Assembly (NCBI RefSeq): GCF_000613945.1
Contig: NZ_BAJY01000001.1
Span: 1-64,000, forward strand
DNA: 64,000 nucleotides
Origin: Prevotella falsenii DSM 22864 = JCM 15124
GTDB taxonomy: Bacteria; Bacteroidota; Bacteroidia; Bacteroidales; Bacteroidaceae
Reading direction: 5' to 3'
Below the pieces are notes generated by a model. The model searched no databases, was not told the origin of the DNA, and saw nothing but the letters and a program-made list of their open reading frames with translations. Every line of letters begins with the position of its first letter. Position 1 is the stretch's first letter. Shown in pieces: positions 1 through 7,659 of this stretch. Made by a program: the position numbers and the translations under genes.

Positions 1-93
1 AATATAATTCTTTATACACCTTATTATATATAAGGGGGACAGCACGAGAACTTTGCAAAACTTACATTTGAATAGCTTATAAAGCTATAAATA

Positions 94-216
94 ACGTGCG
101 TTCGGCATAAGAAAGCAGGTTAAGCAGAAAATCTCTCACAGTTTCATTAGCGAACTTGCTTTAAAAATATCTGTGAAATAGCCTGCTTAACCTGCTTTAT
201 TATGCTGAGCTCATAT
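94..216. repeat. Family A repeat, short deletion form
   Basis: About 120 bp bounded by imperfect inverted ends: roughly 97-126 (GTTCGGCATAAGAAAGCAGG within it) against 184-213. Between them lies the family A segment CTGTGAAATAGCCTG. It keeps only the flank of the element and lacks the 7-bp-word core seen in larger copies. It lies downstream of the leftward LRR gene ending at 232. I see no gene in 1-231. Confidence 0.7.
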
Positions 217-231
217 TAAAATAGAGGTCAT

Positions 232-2232
232 CTACCAATATATTCTCTTGAACATTTTACCATCTACCTGAATGAATATCACGCCTTGATACTTACCTTT
301 CTGTATGAAAAGGGTCTGAAGACCACCCTTACATACATCTTTACTCAAAATATTTCCATTGACATCATACACCGTAATGCCCTTGCCTTGCAAATTTTGA
401 GGAGTGTAAACTTGCAACTTTCCATTATCAGTGAACCACACATCAACACCTCTTCCGGTTTCTATCTGATTTAATCCTGTAGGGGTTTCTTTCCCCTCGT
501 AAAGATTCTTGCCATTGTTTTCCTTATTTTTGTAATCATAAACCTGCCAATTCTTATTACTGGCAGCTTCAACATCTTTTTTAGTGCATAGGTTCTCTTC
601 CGTGGGGTTAGTAGTGTCAATAACATAAAATTCGCCTTTTTTATTATCTTCTCTCATAGGTAACATGTTACACAGTGCTTCCATTTCTTTCCCTTTGATT
701 TTATTGCAGAAGCAGTATACAGCTTCCAGTTGTAGATTTCCGTTAAGAGTAATGCCGGAAAGTGTATTATATTCACATGAAAGCATTCGCAGTTTAGCGA
801 GTTCCTTTAAGTTTAACGTCGTAAGTTTGTTCTTTTTGGCATAAATACTCTCAATAAGGGTATTCTTACTTAAATCAATTTCTTGAATCTGATTATTCTC
901 AAATGCAATTGTTCCAAGATTTATGCAAGGTTTTACATTGAGTTCTTTAAGTTCATTATTTGAGACAAATAGCGTAGTCAATGCATTATTAGTATCAAAG
1001 TTCACTGCCGAGAGCTTGTTGGTATTGAGTGAAAGCAAAACCAGTTCCTTATTTTCACTCAAATCAATTTCTGTCAATTCATTTTCATACCCTAACAACT
1101 CTTTAAGTTTCTTGTTGTTTTTAAGTTTTAATGCCTGAAGTTTGTTCTTTGAACAATTAAGAACTTCCAAATCTGTACATTCTTCAACATTGAGCGCAGT
1201 AAGATGATTGTCCATACACACAAGCTTATTTAACTTGCCATAAATGTTTATTTTCTCTCCGGTAATAGGCAGGCGCACTGTTTGATTAAACACGTTTTGT
1301 TCCTCACCATAGTCATATTCATTGTTGTTGTTCAAGTCAATCCAAACACTATCAACCTCTTGTTCGGGAACACTAAGGTTCAGCAACCATTCGCCACTTT
1401 GTCTATCTGTGGTTAAGGTAGCCTTGGGCATTGAAGTTAGGTAACGATTATGGTCTGAGCCTTCATAGTCTATTTGCCCTGTAAAATATTTCACTTCCCA
1501 ATTTTTGCCCTTGGCTTGTTCTACCGAAGTCTTTAGAATTTCATTCTTCTCTTTCTCATCTACGCTGTAAAGCACAAACAATCTTCCTGCTATACTTTCT
1601 TGCGAACGGTCGGGAAGACTTTCCACTAACTTTTGCATGGCATCGGCTGTGAGAATGTTTTTAAAGCAATCTATTCTTAATAGTTTAGTGCAATTGGGCA
1701 CCTCAAGTTTATCAAGTTGATTGTCATTTACGTCCAGTTCTTCCAATGCAGGGGTTTGGGTAGGCAGTGCTATACTGTTAAGTTTGCAGCCACTTACATT
1801 AACCTTCTTAAGATTACTATTTTCTGAAAGGTCTAACGACGTGAGTCCTTCAGAATAGGTGCATTTTAACTTTTGGAGATGAGGGTTATTCTTGATATTG
1901 ATTGCAGCAATCGCATTGTCTTTGCTACCGCAGTCAATATCAATGATAGGACCGTAAACCTTCAAAGTTTTGGCGGTGCGTGGTCTACTATACCAATACC
2001 ATTCCCACGTACCAATGGTTTCATTTTCGTCTTTCTGACCATTATCATTCAAATCTACCCATACTTTAGCTTTATCTTCATCGTTAGCTACAGCAAGTGA
2101 TAGTGCCCATTTTCCTGTTTCTTGCCCCGAGGTAAGCTCAATATATGGTTCCACAGGTGAAGTTTGAGCCATGCAAACATTGCCAAATAAAGCAATTGTT
2201 GCAACCATTAATAAAGAATAATTCCTTTGCAT
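232..2232 (-). CDS. Leucine-rich-repeat surface protein with T9SS sorting domain
   Basis: A 666-residue secreted protein. Residues 1-22 are a signal peptide ending CMA-Q. Two similar blocks follow (about 25-255 and 265-560). Each opens with a short beta segment (WVDLNDNGQKDE / WIDLNNNNEYDYGEE) and then InlJ-like leucine-rich repeats of the form LxxLxCxxNxLTxLDLSxN. The C-terminal ~75 residues (VYTPQNLQGKGITVYDVNGN onward) look like a type A sorting domain for the type IX secretion system, so the protein is probably exported and anchored on the surface. InlJ/AdpC-type LRR proteins of oral Bacteroidota are linked to adhesion; that role is inference here. Two related genes lie at 19114-20632 and 43610-45679. 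It appears to be transcribed alone. Confidence 0.85.
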   Translation of the reverse strand: MQRNYSLLMVATIALFGNVCMAQTSPVEPYIELTSGQETGKWALSLAVANDEDKAKVWVDLNDNGQKDENETIGTWEWYWYSRPRTAKTLKVYGPIIDIDCGSKDNAIAAINIKNNPHLQKLKCTYSEGLTSLDLSENSNLKKVNVSGCKLNSIALPTQTPALEELDVNDNQLDKLEVPNCTKLLRIDCFKNILTADAMQKLVESLPDRSQESIAGRLFVLYSVDEKEKNEILKTSVEQAKGKNWEVKYFTGQIDYEGSDHNRYLTSMPKATLTTDRQSGEWLLNLSVPEQEVDSVWIDLNNNNEYDYGEEQNVFNQTVRLPITGEKINIYGKLNKLVCMDNHLTALNVEECTDLEVLNCSKNKLQALKLKNNKKLKELLGYENELTEIDLSENKELVLLSLNTNKLSAVNFDTNNALTTLFVSNNELKELNVKPCINLGTIAFENNQIQEIDLSKNTLIESIYAKKNKLTTLNLKELAKLRMLSCEYNTLSGITLNGNLQLEAVYCFCNKIKGKEMEALCNMLPMREDNKKGEFYVIDTTNPTEENLCTKKDVEAASNKNWQVYDYKNKENNGKNLYEGKETPTGLNQIETGRGVDVWFTDNGKLQVYTPQNLQGKGITVYDVNGNILSKDVCKGGLQTLFIQKGKYQGVIFIQVDGKMFKRIYW

Positions 2233-2397
2233 ACTTTGATTGTTTTTAAAAAGATAAATATTCTATTTGCTTTCAAATTGATTTCAAGGAGTAGACCTAT
2301 ATCGTTCCTTCATTTTTTGACAGATTATATACCGGCAATAACTTAGTTTAGAGAGATTTTTCAATTAGCTTTCTATCTCTTGACCCTCATATTTATA

Positions 2398-2487
2398 TTA
2401 CGCAAGCCTTTCGGTATAGTTTCGCGCGAGGGCGATATTTCTTATTAAGAGAAACATACAAGCCAACAAAAGAAATGCTTTTCTCAT
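2398..2487 (-). CDS. Possible 29-residue secreted peptide or gene remnant
   Basis: ATG at 2485-2487 is preceded by TAGGAGA. It opens a frame that reads MRKAFLLLACMFLLIRNIAL and stops at 2398 after 29 codons. The sequence is a plausible signal peptide with only a few residues behind it, so it may be the 5' stump of a lost secreted protein. A promoter-like TATATTTG lies upstream on the same strand (2624-2631). I recognise no homologue. The rest of 2233-2753 is AT-rich and shows no gene. Confidence 0.25.
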   Translation of the reverse strand: MRKAFLLLACMFLLIRNIALARNYTERLA

Positions 2488-2623
2488 TGTATAAGTCTCC
2501 TATATGCAGCTCGATAATTTAGTTTAATCATCAAAACTTCAAAGGCAAAGCCGGTAAAGCCATATGAATGCAATTTATCCATCTTCCCGCTGCGTGGAAA
2601 AAGAGATATAATTACAATTGGCA

Positions 2624-2631
2624 CAAATATA
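2624..2631 (-). promoter_or_regulatory. Possible -7 promoter element
   Basis: TATATTTG on the minus strand matches the Bacteroidota -7 consensus TAnnTTTG. It lies about 135 bp upstream of the 29-codon frame. I see no clear -33 element. Confidence 0.3.
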
Positions 2632-2753
2632 CTATTATTCTTTTTTAAAACACAATAAAATCATAATAATATTACATTTTTACAGAATAATTCTATAAAT
2701 AAGTACAGCCATATCATAAAAGGGAAAATGTAAAACAAGATATTTTATAATAT

Positions 2754-3157
2754 AAGTTCGATATAAGGAGTACGACGGTATGTTATCTATAAGATGCTTA
2801 AAGGACGAACTGATTATGATTTAATTTGCTTATAATCGAAAAGAAATGAATATCTTCGTCAAAATTCTTACACCGAACACACATTATTTATAAACGAAAA
2901 GAAAACAACAGATAAGTTAATATTCTTCACAAATGCAACTATCGCTTAACCATCTATTCATCAGAGCATTACGAAACCTATTGTTTCACGTTCCAAAAGC
3001 GACTGTTTCGCAATATCAAAACGCAGTTGTCGCTTTTTAACGGAATTACCATTACAAAGTTAAACGGAAAAACTCTCACTGTTTCATCAGGGGTATTTGC
3101 TTAAAAACATCTGTGAAATAGCCTGCCTGACCTGCTTTCTTATGCCGCAACCCGCAT
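2754..3157 (+). repeat. Family A repeat, near full-length, degenerate core
   Basis: A composite copy that starts with the AAGTTCGATATAAGG end and passes through the internal CACCGAACACACATTATT boundary. It ends with CTGTGAAATAGCCTGCC and TCTTATGCCGCAACCC. Its core (about 2977-3040) is reduced: one word (GCGACTG) instead of the usual three. It occupies most of the 1.1-kb gene-free interval between 2233 and 3331. Confidence 0.8.
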
Positions 3158-3253
3158 TATAAATAAAAGGAAGATTTTGCAATGAATATCGTTTACAAAC
3201 ATTAAAAAGTAGCCAATAAGTTCTAAAAAACAAGTAAAAAGTTCGACAAGTAC

Positions 3254-3284
3254 TTGGTTCAACTATTGTAATAGCGTACTTTTG
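3254..3284 (+). promoter_or_regulatory. Promoter of the LOG-family gene
   Basis: TTG at 3254-3256, about 20 bp, then TACTTTTG at 3277-3284. This fits the Bacteroidota -33/-7 pattern. Transcription would start near 3291, about 40 bp before the ATG. Confidence 0.6.
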
Positions 3285-3331
3285 CAAAAGATTGAATATA
3301 TTCAACAAATAAAAAATATAATATCAAGGAT

Positions 3332-3868
3332 ATGAAAATAGGTGTATTTTGTTCCGCAAACAACAACATAGACCCGGTTTTTTTTGAGCGAACAAAGGAA
3401 TTTGGGCAGTGGATAGGCACAAACCACCATACCGTAACTTACGGTGGGTGCAACATCGGACTGATGGAATGTATTGGCAAATCGGTACACGAAGCCGGAG
3501 GAACAACCATAGGTGTCGTACCTCGTCTCGTAGAAGAAGGCGGAAAGAAAAGTAAATACATCGACATAGAGTTTCCTTGCGACAACCTATCTGACCGCAA
3601 AGACTTGCTAATGATGCAAAGCGACATTACCGTGGCACTCCCCGGCGGCATCGGTACACTCGATGAAGTATTTACTGTTGCCGCTTCTGCCTCCATAGGC
3701 TACCACAACAAGCGTGTCATATTATATAATGTGGAAGGCTTTTGGAACTCGCTCATTGCCTTATTAGACGATTTACAAGCGCACGGTTTCATACGTGGCG
3801 ACTACCATCAACGCATTGACATAGCCAATAGTTTCGAGGAACTGACAGAGAAAATTATGCAAAAATAA
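3332..3868 (+). CDS. LOG family protein (nucleotide 5'-monophosphate phosphoribohydrolase-like)
   Basis: 178 residues, a full-length Rossmann-type LOG protein. The family signature PGGIGTLDE is at 104-112, with YGG at 37-39 and DRK at 88-90, the usual nucleotide and catalytic positions. LOG proteins cleave the N-glycosidic bond of AMP-type or cytokinin riboside monophosphates. In bacteria without cytokinin biology the real substrate is often unknown, so I assign only the family. Cytoplasmic. The gene has its own promoter and lies 66 bp upstream of the DUF3332 lipoprotein gene, with which it may be co-transcribed. Confidence 0.9.
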   Translation: MKIGVFCSANNNIDPVFFERTKEFGQWIGTNHHTVTYGGCNIGLMECIGKSVHEAGGTTIGVVPRLVEEGGKKSKYIDIEFPCDNLSDRKDLLMMQSDITVALPGGIGTLDEVFTVAASASIGYHNKRVILYNVEGFWNSLIALLDDLQAHGFIRGDYHQRIDIANSFEELTEKIMQK

Positions 3869-3934
3869 GCAATGCACAGTAAAATAATATCCGCATATTT
3901 GTAACAATAAAATATCAACAAAACTTTATTCATT

Positions 3935-4489
3935 ATGAAAAGAAAAGGAATTAAAACGGCAATATGCCTTATGGCCGGAACAATGTTAGCAACTTCTTGC
4001 GTTGGTTCGTTTACAATGTTCAACAAGTTGGCAAAATGGAACAGACGTGCTACCGACTCTAAGTTCTTAAACGAACTTATTTTCCTTGTTATTTCGCCAG
4101 CCTACGCTATCGCAGGTACAATAGACGCACTCATTCTGAACTCTATTGAGTTCTGGACAGGCGACAACCCAATGGCAAAAAACATTGGTAAAACCAAGAA
4201 TATCAAGGGCGACGACGGATTGATGTATGCTGTAAAGTACCTTGAAAATGGATACGAAATCACTCGTCCTAACGGCAGTGTTTTCCACCTGACTTACAAC
4301 AAGGAAGAAAACAACTGGTACATGAACGAGAATGGCAAGGAAAACAAACTCATACACTTCAACGAAAACGGTACAATAAAGGCATTCTTAAACAATGGAA
4401 TGACTATGGACGTTACTCCGGATGCCACCGGTTTGTACGAACTTCGCCAAGCAGTAGCAGGCACAAGCTACTTTATGGCAACACGCTAA
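3935..4489 (+). CDS. DUF3332 family lipoprotein
   Basis: 184 residues. The N-terminus (MKRKGIKTAICLMAG...LATSC) is a lipoprotein signal with the lipobox cysteine at about residue 22. A hydrophobic stretch around 48-68 (FLVISPAYAIAGTIDALIL) is followed by a soluble domain with repeated short beta strands (GYEITRPNGSVFHLTYN). This matches the DUF3332 family of Bacteroidota and Proteobacteria, whose function is unknown. It is probably attached to the cell envelope. A strong terminator follows directly. Confidence 0.8.
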   Translation: MKRKGIKTAICLMAGTMLATSCVGSFTMFNKLAKWNRRATDSKFLNELIFLVISPAYAIAGTIDALILNSIEFWTGDNPMAKNIGKTKNIKGDDGLMYAVKYLENGYEITRPNGSVFHLTYNKEENNWYMNENGKENKLIHFNENGTIKAFLNNGMTMDVTPDATGLYELRQAVAGTSYFMATR

Positions 4490-4497
4490 AAAACAAC

Positions 4498-4550
4498 AAT
4501 AAGCCTAAAGAATGCTATTCGGAAAAGCATCTTTTAGGCTTATTTCTTTT
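4498..4550 (+). terminator. Rho-independent terminator after the DUF3332 gene
   Basis: Stem AATAAGCCTAAAGAATGCT pairs with AGCATCTTTTAGGCTTATT, followed by a T-rich tail (TTCTTTT). It starts 9 bp behind the stop codon. Confidence 0.85.
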
Positions 4551-4586
4551 CATTGCTGTTCGGCAACAGCTTTAATATTACAAAAG

Positions 4587-4632
4587 ACATCTGCCGGATT
4601 GCCCGCTTAGGGGTAATCCGGCAGATGTTATT
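4587..4632. terminator. Second strong hairpin between convergent genes
   Basis: ACATCTGCCGGATTGCCC pairs with the mirrored ATCCGGCAGATGT segment around a short loop, with TTATTTT behind it. It lies between the convergent DUF3332 and SIMPL genes and could end transcripts from either side. Confidence 0.65.
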
Positions 4633-4633
4633 T

Positions 4634-4680
4634 TAAACCCCAATCGGTCGTTAGCGTACTAATGACCCATTGGGGTTAAA
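4634..4680. repeat. Family B repeat, ends-only remnant
   Basis: TAAACCCCAATCGGTCGTTAG joined almost directly to TAATGACCCATTGGGGTTAA. These are the two inverted ends of family B with the ~150-bp interior missing. Confidence 0.75.
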
Positions 4681-4682
4681 GC

Positions 4683-4789
4683 AAGCCTCCTAATGAAACA
4701 GCGAGAGATTTTCAGTTTAACCTTGTAAAGATAATTCTCTTAAAAAGCGACAACTGCATTTTTACATTGCGAAAGCGTAGGTTTTGCCA
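4683..4789 (-). repeat. Family A repeat, partial, reverse orientation
   Basis: Carries the AATGAAACAGCGAGAGATT flank, the TTGTAAAGATAATTCTCTTA segment and the first core word (GCGTAGG), then stops exactly at the stop codon of the SIMPL gene (4790). The rest of the core is absent. Confidence 0.75.
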
Positions 4790-5542
4790 TTAGCGTGGCG
4801 AATAAGTAGCACGTATTGTGATACTTGCTTTCTTCTCTTTATCGCTTGTATTGAATGTTCCGCCCCAGCTGTAGTCCTCGCTACTGTTCAGTCCGACAAT
4901 CTGGAACACGCCCATCGACGACGATTGCAGACTGCCTACAGAAGCATTGCAGCCTTCCGCAATGGTTTCAGCACGCTTGTAGGCATCGATGCCGGCATTA
5001 TGCAGAAGTTCCATCTTCAAGTCGTTGAGCTTGGTATAATAATAGAGCGGGTCGTTGCTGCTGAAGTCTACGCCATGTTCGTAGAGTGCAGATATTTTCT
5101 GATAAGCCTTTTCTACAACAGGTAAATTGTGCGAAGTTACTATGATATACTGCGTTACGGCATATCCGTCGTCAATATCGAAGTATCGTTCAGCTTTTGG
5201 ATCATACTCGCTTCGTGTCTGTTTTTCAATGCTGACACTGTTGGCTTCGATGCACGAATCGGGAATATTGTTGTCGCGCAAATACTTTCTTACCTGACGG
5301 TTTGAGCGGTCGAATTCGGCATAGGCATCACTCTTCTTGAATGCTTTCCCACTGACGGTGATATTCCATACAATAAGGTCGCTCGTAATTTGCTTTTCTG
5401 CCATACCTGTAACCTGAATTTTGTTTTCCCCACGACGGAAGTTTTGCAACCCATGTCCTATTTGCCAACAGGCTGCCACTGCCGCAACACCCACGATAAG
5501 GGCAAGTGCGACCTTTACGATTTCTTTTTGTTCTATCTTCAT
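4790..5542 (-). CDS. SIMPL domain protein (DUF541)
   Basis: 250 residues. One N-terminal membrane segment (about 8-28, VKVALALIVGVAAVAACW) is followed by a SIMPL/DUF541 domain. That domain opens with the typical IQVTGMAEKQITSDLIVWNI and includes YAVTQYIIVTS and the ALYEHGVDFSSNDP region. SIMPL proteins sit in the periplasm or are membrane-anchored; some are linked to stress tolerance, but no reaction is established. It has a very good promoter of its own (5584-5615). The 3' end abuts a family A fragment. Confidence 0.85.
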   Translation of the reverse strand: MKIEQKEIVKVALALIVGVAAVAACWQIGHGLQNFRRGENKIQVTGMAEKQITSDLIVWNITVSGKAFKKSDAYAEFDRSNRQVRKYLRDNNIPDSCIEANSVSIEKQTRSEYDPKAERYFDIDDGYAVTQYIIVTSHNLPVVEKAYQKISALYEHGVDFSSNDPLYYYTKLNDLKMELLHNAGIDAYKRAETIAEGCNASVGSLQSSSMGVFQIVGLNSSEDYSWGGTFNTSDKEKKASITIRATYSPR

Positions 5543-5583
5543 AACTTTCCTATAAATTAGTTATCTTTCTATTTTTTATGGGG

Positions 5584-5615
5584 CAAATATAAGTAAATTA
5601 TAGCAATTTATCAAA
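5584..5615 (-). promoter_or_regulatory. Promoter of the SIMPL gene
   Basis: On the minus strand TTTG (5615-5612), 20 bp, TATATTTG (5591-5584). A textbook Bacteroidota promoter, with transcription starting about 35 bp before the ATG. Confidence 0.75.
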
Positions 5616-5765
5616 TTATTGCAACTTTTTTCAGCCTTTTCTATGGTGGGACTGCATATTTAGATTTCAACAAATCATATACAAGAACGGTGTTATGGGT
5701 GGTGGAAGTATCAATAAAAAAAAATCCACAAGCAGAAAAAAGCTGCATGTGGACTTTTAAAGAAG

Positions 5766-5836
5766 TTGTCCTAGGCGGATTCGAACCACCACAAACAGAA
5801 CCAAAACCTGTTGTGCTACCATTACACCATAGGACA
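5766..5836 (-). tRNA. tRNA-Gln (anticodon TTG)
   Basis: A complete cloverleaf on the minus strand. Acceptor TGTCCTA pairs with TAGGACA. The anticodon stem ACAGG/TCTGT carries loop TTTTGGT with anticodon TTG at 5804-5802. The T arm is GGTGG-TTCGAAT-CCGCC. The discriminator base is A and no CCA is encoded. It stands alone between the SIMPL gene and a family A repeat. Confidence 0.95.
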
Positions 5837-5970
5837 ATTACGAGTGCAAAGATAATGCTTTTTTAGTTTATGCACAAATTTTTAGTCGGGAAAATGCATA
5901 AATTCATGCTTTAAGGGAGTTTTTTTGATTTACCGCAATTTCGGTTGCTGCGTTTTCAAACCTTATTTCT

Positions 5971-6425
5971 ACGTGAGTTCGGTATAAGGATTACACCGGC
6001 ATATTATTTATTAAGATACTTAAAGAAAGAATTGATTATGATTTAATATGCTTATAATCAATAAGAAGTGAGGTGTCTTCGTCCTCAAATTCTTGCGCCG
6101 AGCTTGCGTTATTCATAAACGAAAAAAAGACAACAAAAGTGTAAATATTTTTCACAAGAACAATTATCACTTAACCATCTATCCGTCAGCGTATTACAAA
6201 ACCTATTGTTTTGCGTTCCAAAACCGTAGGTTTTGCACGGTAAAAGCGTAGGTTTTGCATTGCAAAACCTACGCTTTCGCAATGTCAAAACGCAATTATC
6301 ATTTTTTAAGAGAATTATTATTACAAAACTAAACAGAAACGTTCTCACTGCTTCATCAGTGAACTTGCTTAAAAACATCTGTGAAATAGCCTGTTTAACC
6401 TGCTCGTTTATACCAAGTTTGCGTT
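5971..6425 (+). repeat. Family A repeat, full-length (about 455 bp)
   Basis: Begins ACGTGAGTTCGGTATAAGG, has an internal inverted boundary near 6098-6115 (TTCTTGCGCCGAGCTTGCGT) and ends GTTTATACCAAGTTTGCGTT. The core at about 6200-6290 carries the words CCGTAGG / GCGTAGG / CCTACGC. The last two form a perfect 16-bp hairpin (AAAGCGTAGGTTTTGC and its complement). No convincing ORF is present. It is the reference copy for the family. Confidence 0.85.
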
Positions 6426-6469
6426 ATTTCTGATTTGGAGCGAAAGCTTTAAATATCACACAAACCGGG

Positions 6470-7630
6470 CTATACGGCTACGCTTTTGGCTTGTTTTCTG
6501 TATTGTCCGGGGGCGCAACCCTTCATCTTCCTGAAGAATTTGTTGAACTGTACTTGCGATGAGAAACCGAAAGCGAAGGCTATTTCCTGAATATTGAGGG
6601 TTGTTCCGGCCAAGTTTGCTTCCACCTCTTTTATTATATAGTCGTCTATGAGCTGCTTGGGAGTGCGCCCTGCGACACGTCGTGTTACCTGTGCCAAATA
6701 GCGGGGAGTAACGTTTAGCGCATTGGCATAGAAGCGTACTTCGCCCGTTTTGCGGTGGTTGGCAGCAATATTGTCCATCAACTGGTTGTATAATTCCAAC
6801 ATTCGGTCGGATATAACCTGTCGGGGCAGGTCGCTACTGTGGTCGAGCAGCTGTGCGTTTGTTCCAAGATTAGAGTCGGCAGAACGCAAAATGAGTTGGC
6901 ACATATAGTCTGACGCTTGTCCGATGGCGTGCCCTACGGTGTCGCCGGCACAGAGATGAACGGCTACTGCCGACGTGAATGCACCGCCCGAACCGTGTGT
7001 GATGCGGTCTATAAAACCGGGGCGGGTGTAGAAATGGGCAGCTGCGCTGTTGCTTTCCACCAGCACATCGGTGAGCGACGCCTTGGCGATGACGCCTCCC
7101 TGCAACACTACCGCTGCGCTACCGAGCTGTAAAACCTTCCGTGCCATTCGCTCCAAGGCTTCGTTGCTGTGGGTTTCGCCCTCTTGCAGCATATAGGCGG
7201 CACTGCTTTGCTTCATAATAACGATGCTGCTCAATGGGAAAAGCCGCTCTACCATCGCATCTATTACCTTCTTCGGCATAAGCATTTTGCCTTTACTACT
7301 GATGATGACAGCGTCTAAAACCACAAATTCAGGATTGTATTCGCGCAATAATCGTTCTACCGTCAGTACCTGTTCCACGCTCCGAAGCATACCAATCTTC
7401 ACCGCATTGGGTTTCAAATCGTTCAATACGGCACGAATTTGCATATCCAGAACCTCGGCAGGAATGTCGTAAAGTTGCTGTATGCCTTCGGTATCTTGCG
7501 CCGTAACCGAAGTTATGGCAGTGGCAGCGTATGCCCCTAACATTGTTATGGTCTTTATATCAGCCTGTACGCCCGAACCGCCCGTGCTGTCCGAACCCGT
7601 AATAGTCAGTATGGTTGTTTTCTTTTCCAT
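6470..7630 (-). CDS. ThiD-like kinase domain fused to an AraC-type DNA-binding domain
   Basis: 386 residues. Residues 5-255 resemble hydroxymethylpyrimidine (phosphate) kinase ThiD: GSDSTGGSGVQADIKT (12-27) and AVKIGML (76-82) are kept. Residues 275-380 are an AraC/XylS helix-turn-helix pair (EIAFAFGFSSQVQFNKFFRK). The normal ThiD catalytic motif THGTGC reads THGSGG here (211-216), so the catalytic cysteine is Gly216. The usual DPV reads DAV, and the PN..EA segment is absent. I infer a transcription regulator that senses a pyrimidine or pyridoxine-type ligand with a kinase-dead domain. Residual kinase activity cannot be excluded. Its target is unknown. It lies 29 bp behind xerD on the same strand, probably one transcript. 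Automatic annotation may call it ThiD. Confidence 0.85.
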   Translation of the reverse strand: MEKKTTILTITGSDSTGGSGVQADIKTITMLGAYAATAITSVTAQDTEGIQQLYDIPAEVLDMQIRAVLNDLKPNAVKIGMLRSVEQVLTVERLLREYNPEFVVLDAVIISSKGKMLMPKKVIDAMVERLFPLSSIVIMKQSSAAYMLQEGETHSNEALERMARKVLQLGSAAVVLQGGVIAKASLTDVLVESNSAAAHFYTRPGFIDRITHGSGGAFTSAVAVHLCAGDTVGHAIGQASDYMCQLILRSADSNLGTNAQLLDHSSDLPRQVISDRMLELYNQLMDNIAANHRKTGEVRFYANALNVTPRYLAQVTRRVAGRTPKQLIDDYIIKEVEANLAGTTLNIQEIAFAFGFSSQVQFNKFFRKMKGCAPGQYRKQAKSVAV

Positions 7631-7659
7631 TGTCCGTTGTTTGTTCTCGTTAGCCGTTT

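Noticed and set aside
3087..3506. Minus-strand frames overlapping the family A repeat and the LOG gene start
   Set aside because: Low-complexity translations without motifs. The promoter and the conserved LOG protein on the plus strand explain the region.
6200..6300. CRISPR array suspected from repeated GCGTAGGTTTTGC units
   Set aside because: The units are inverted as well as direct, spacers are only 4-6 bp, and the same block recurs at many loci. This is an interspersed repeat, not a CRISPR array.
6300..6427. Riboswitch upstream of a thiamin gene, suspected from the ThiD-like neighbour
   Set aside because: The sequence lies downstream of the gene and matches family A repeats at other loci. 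No TPP-box motif was found.
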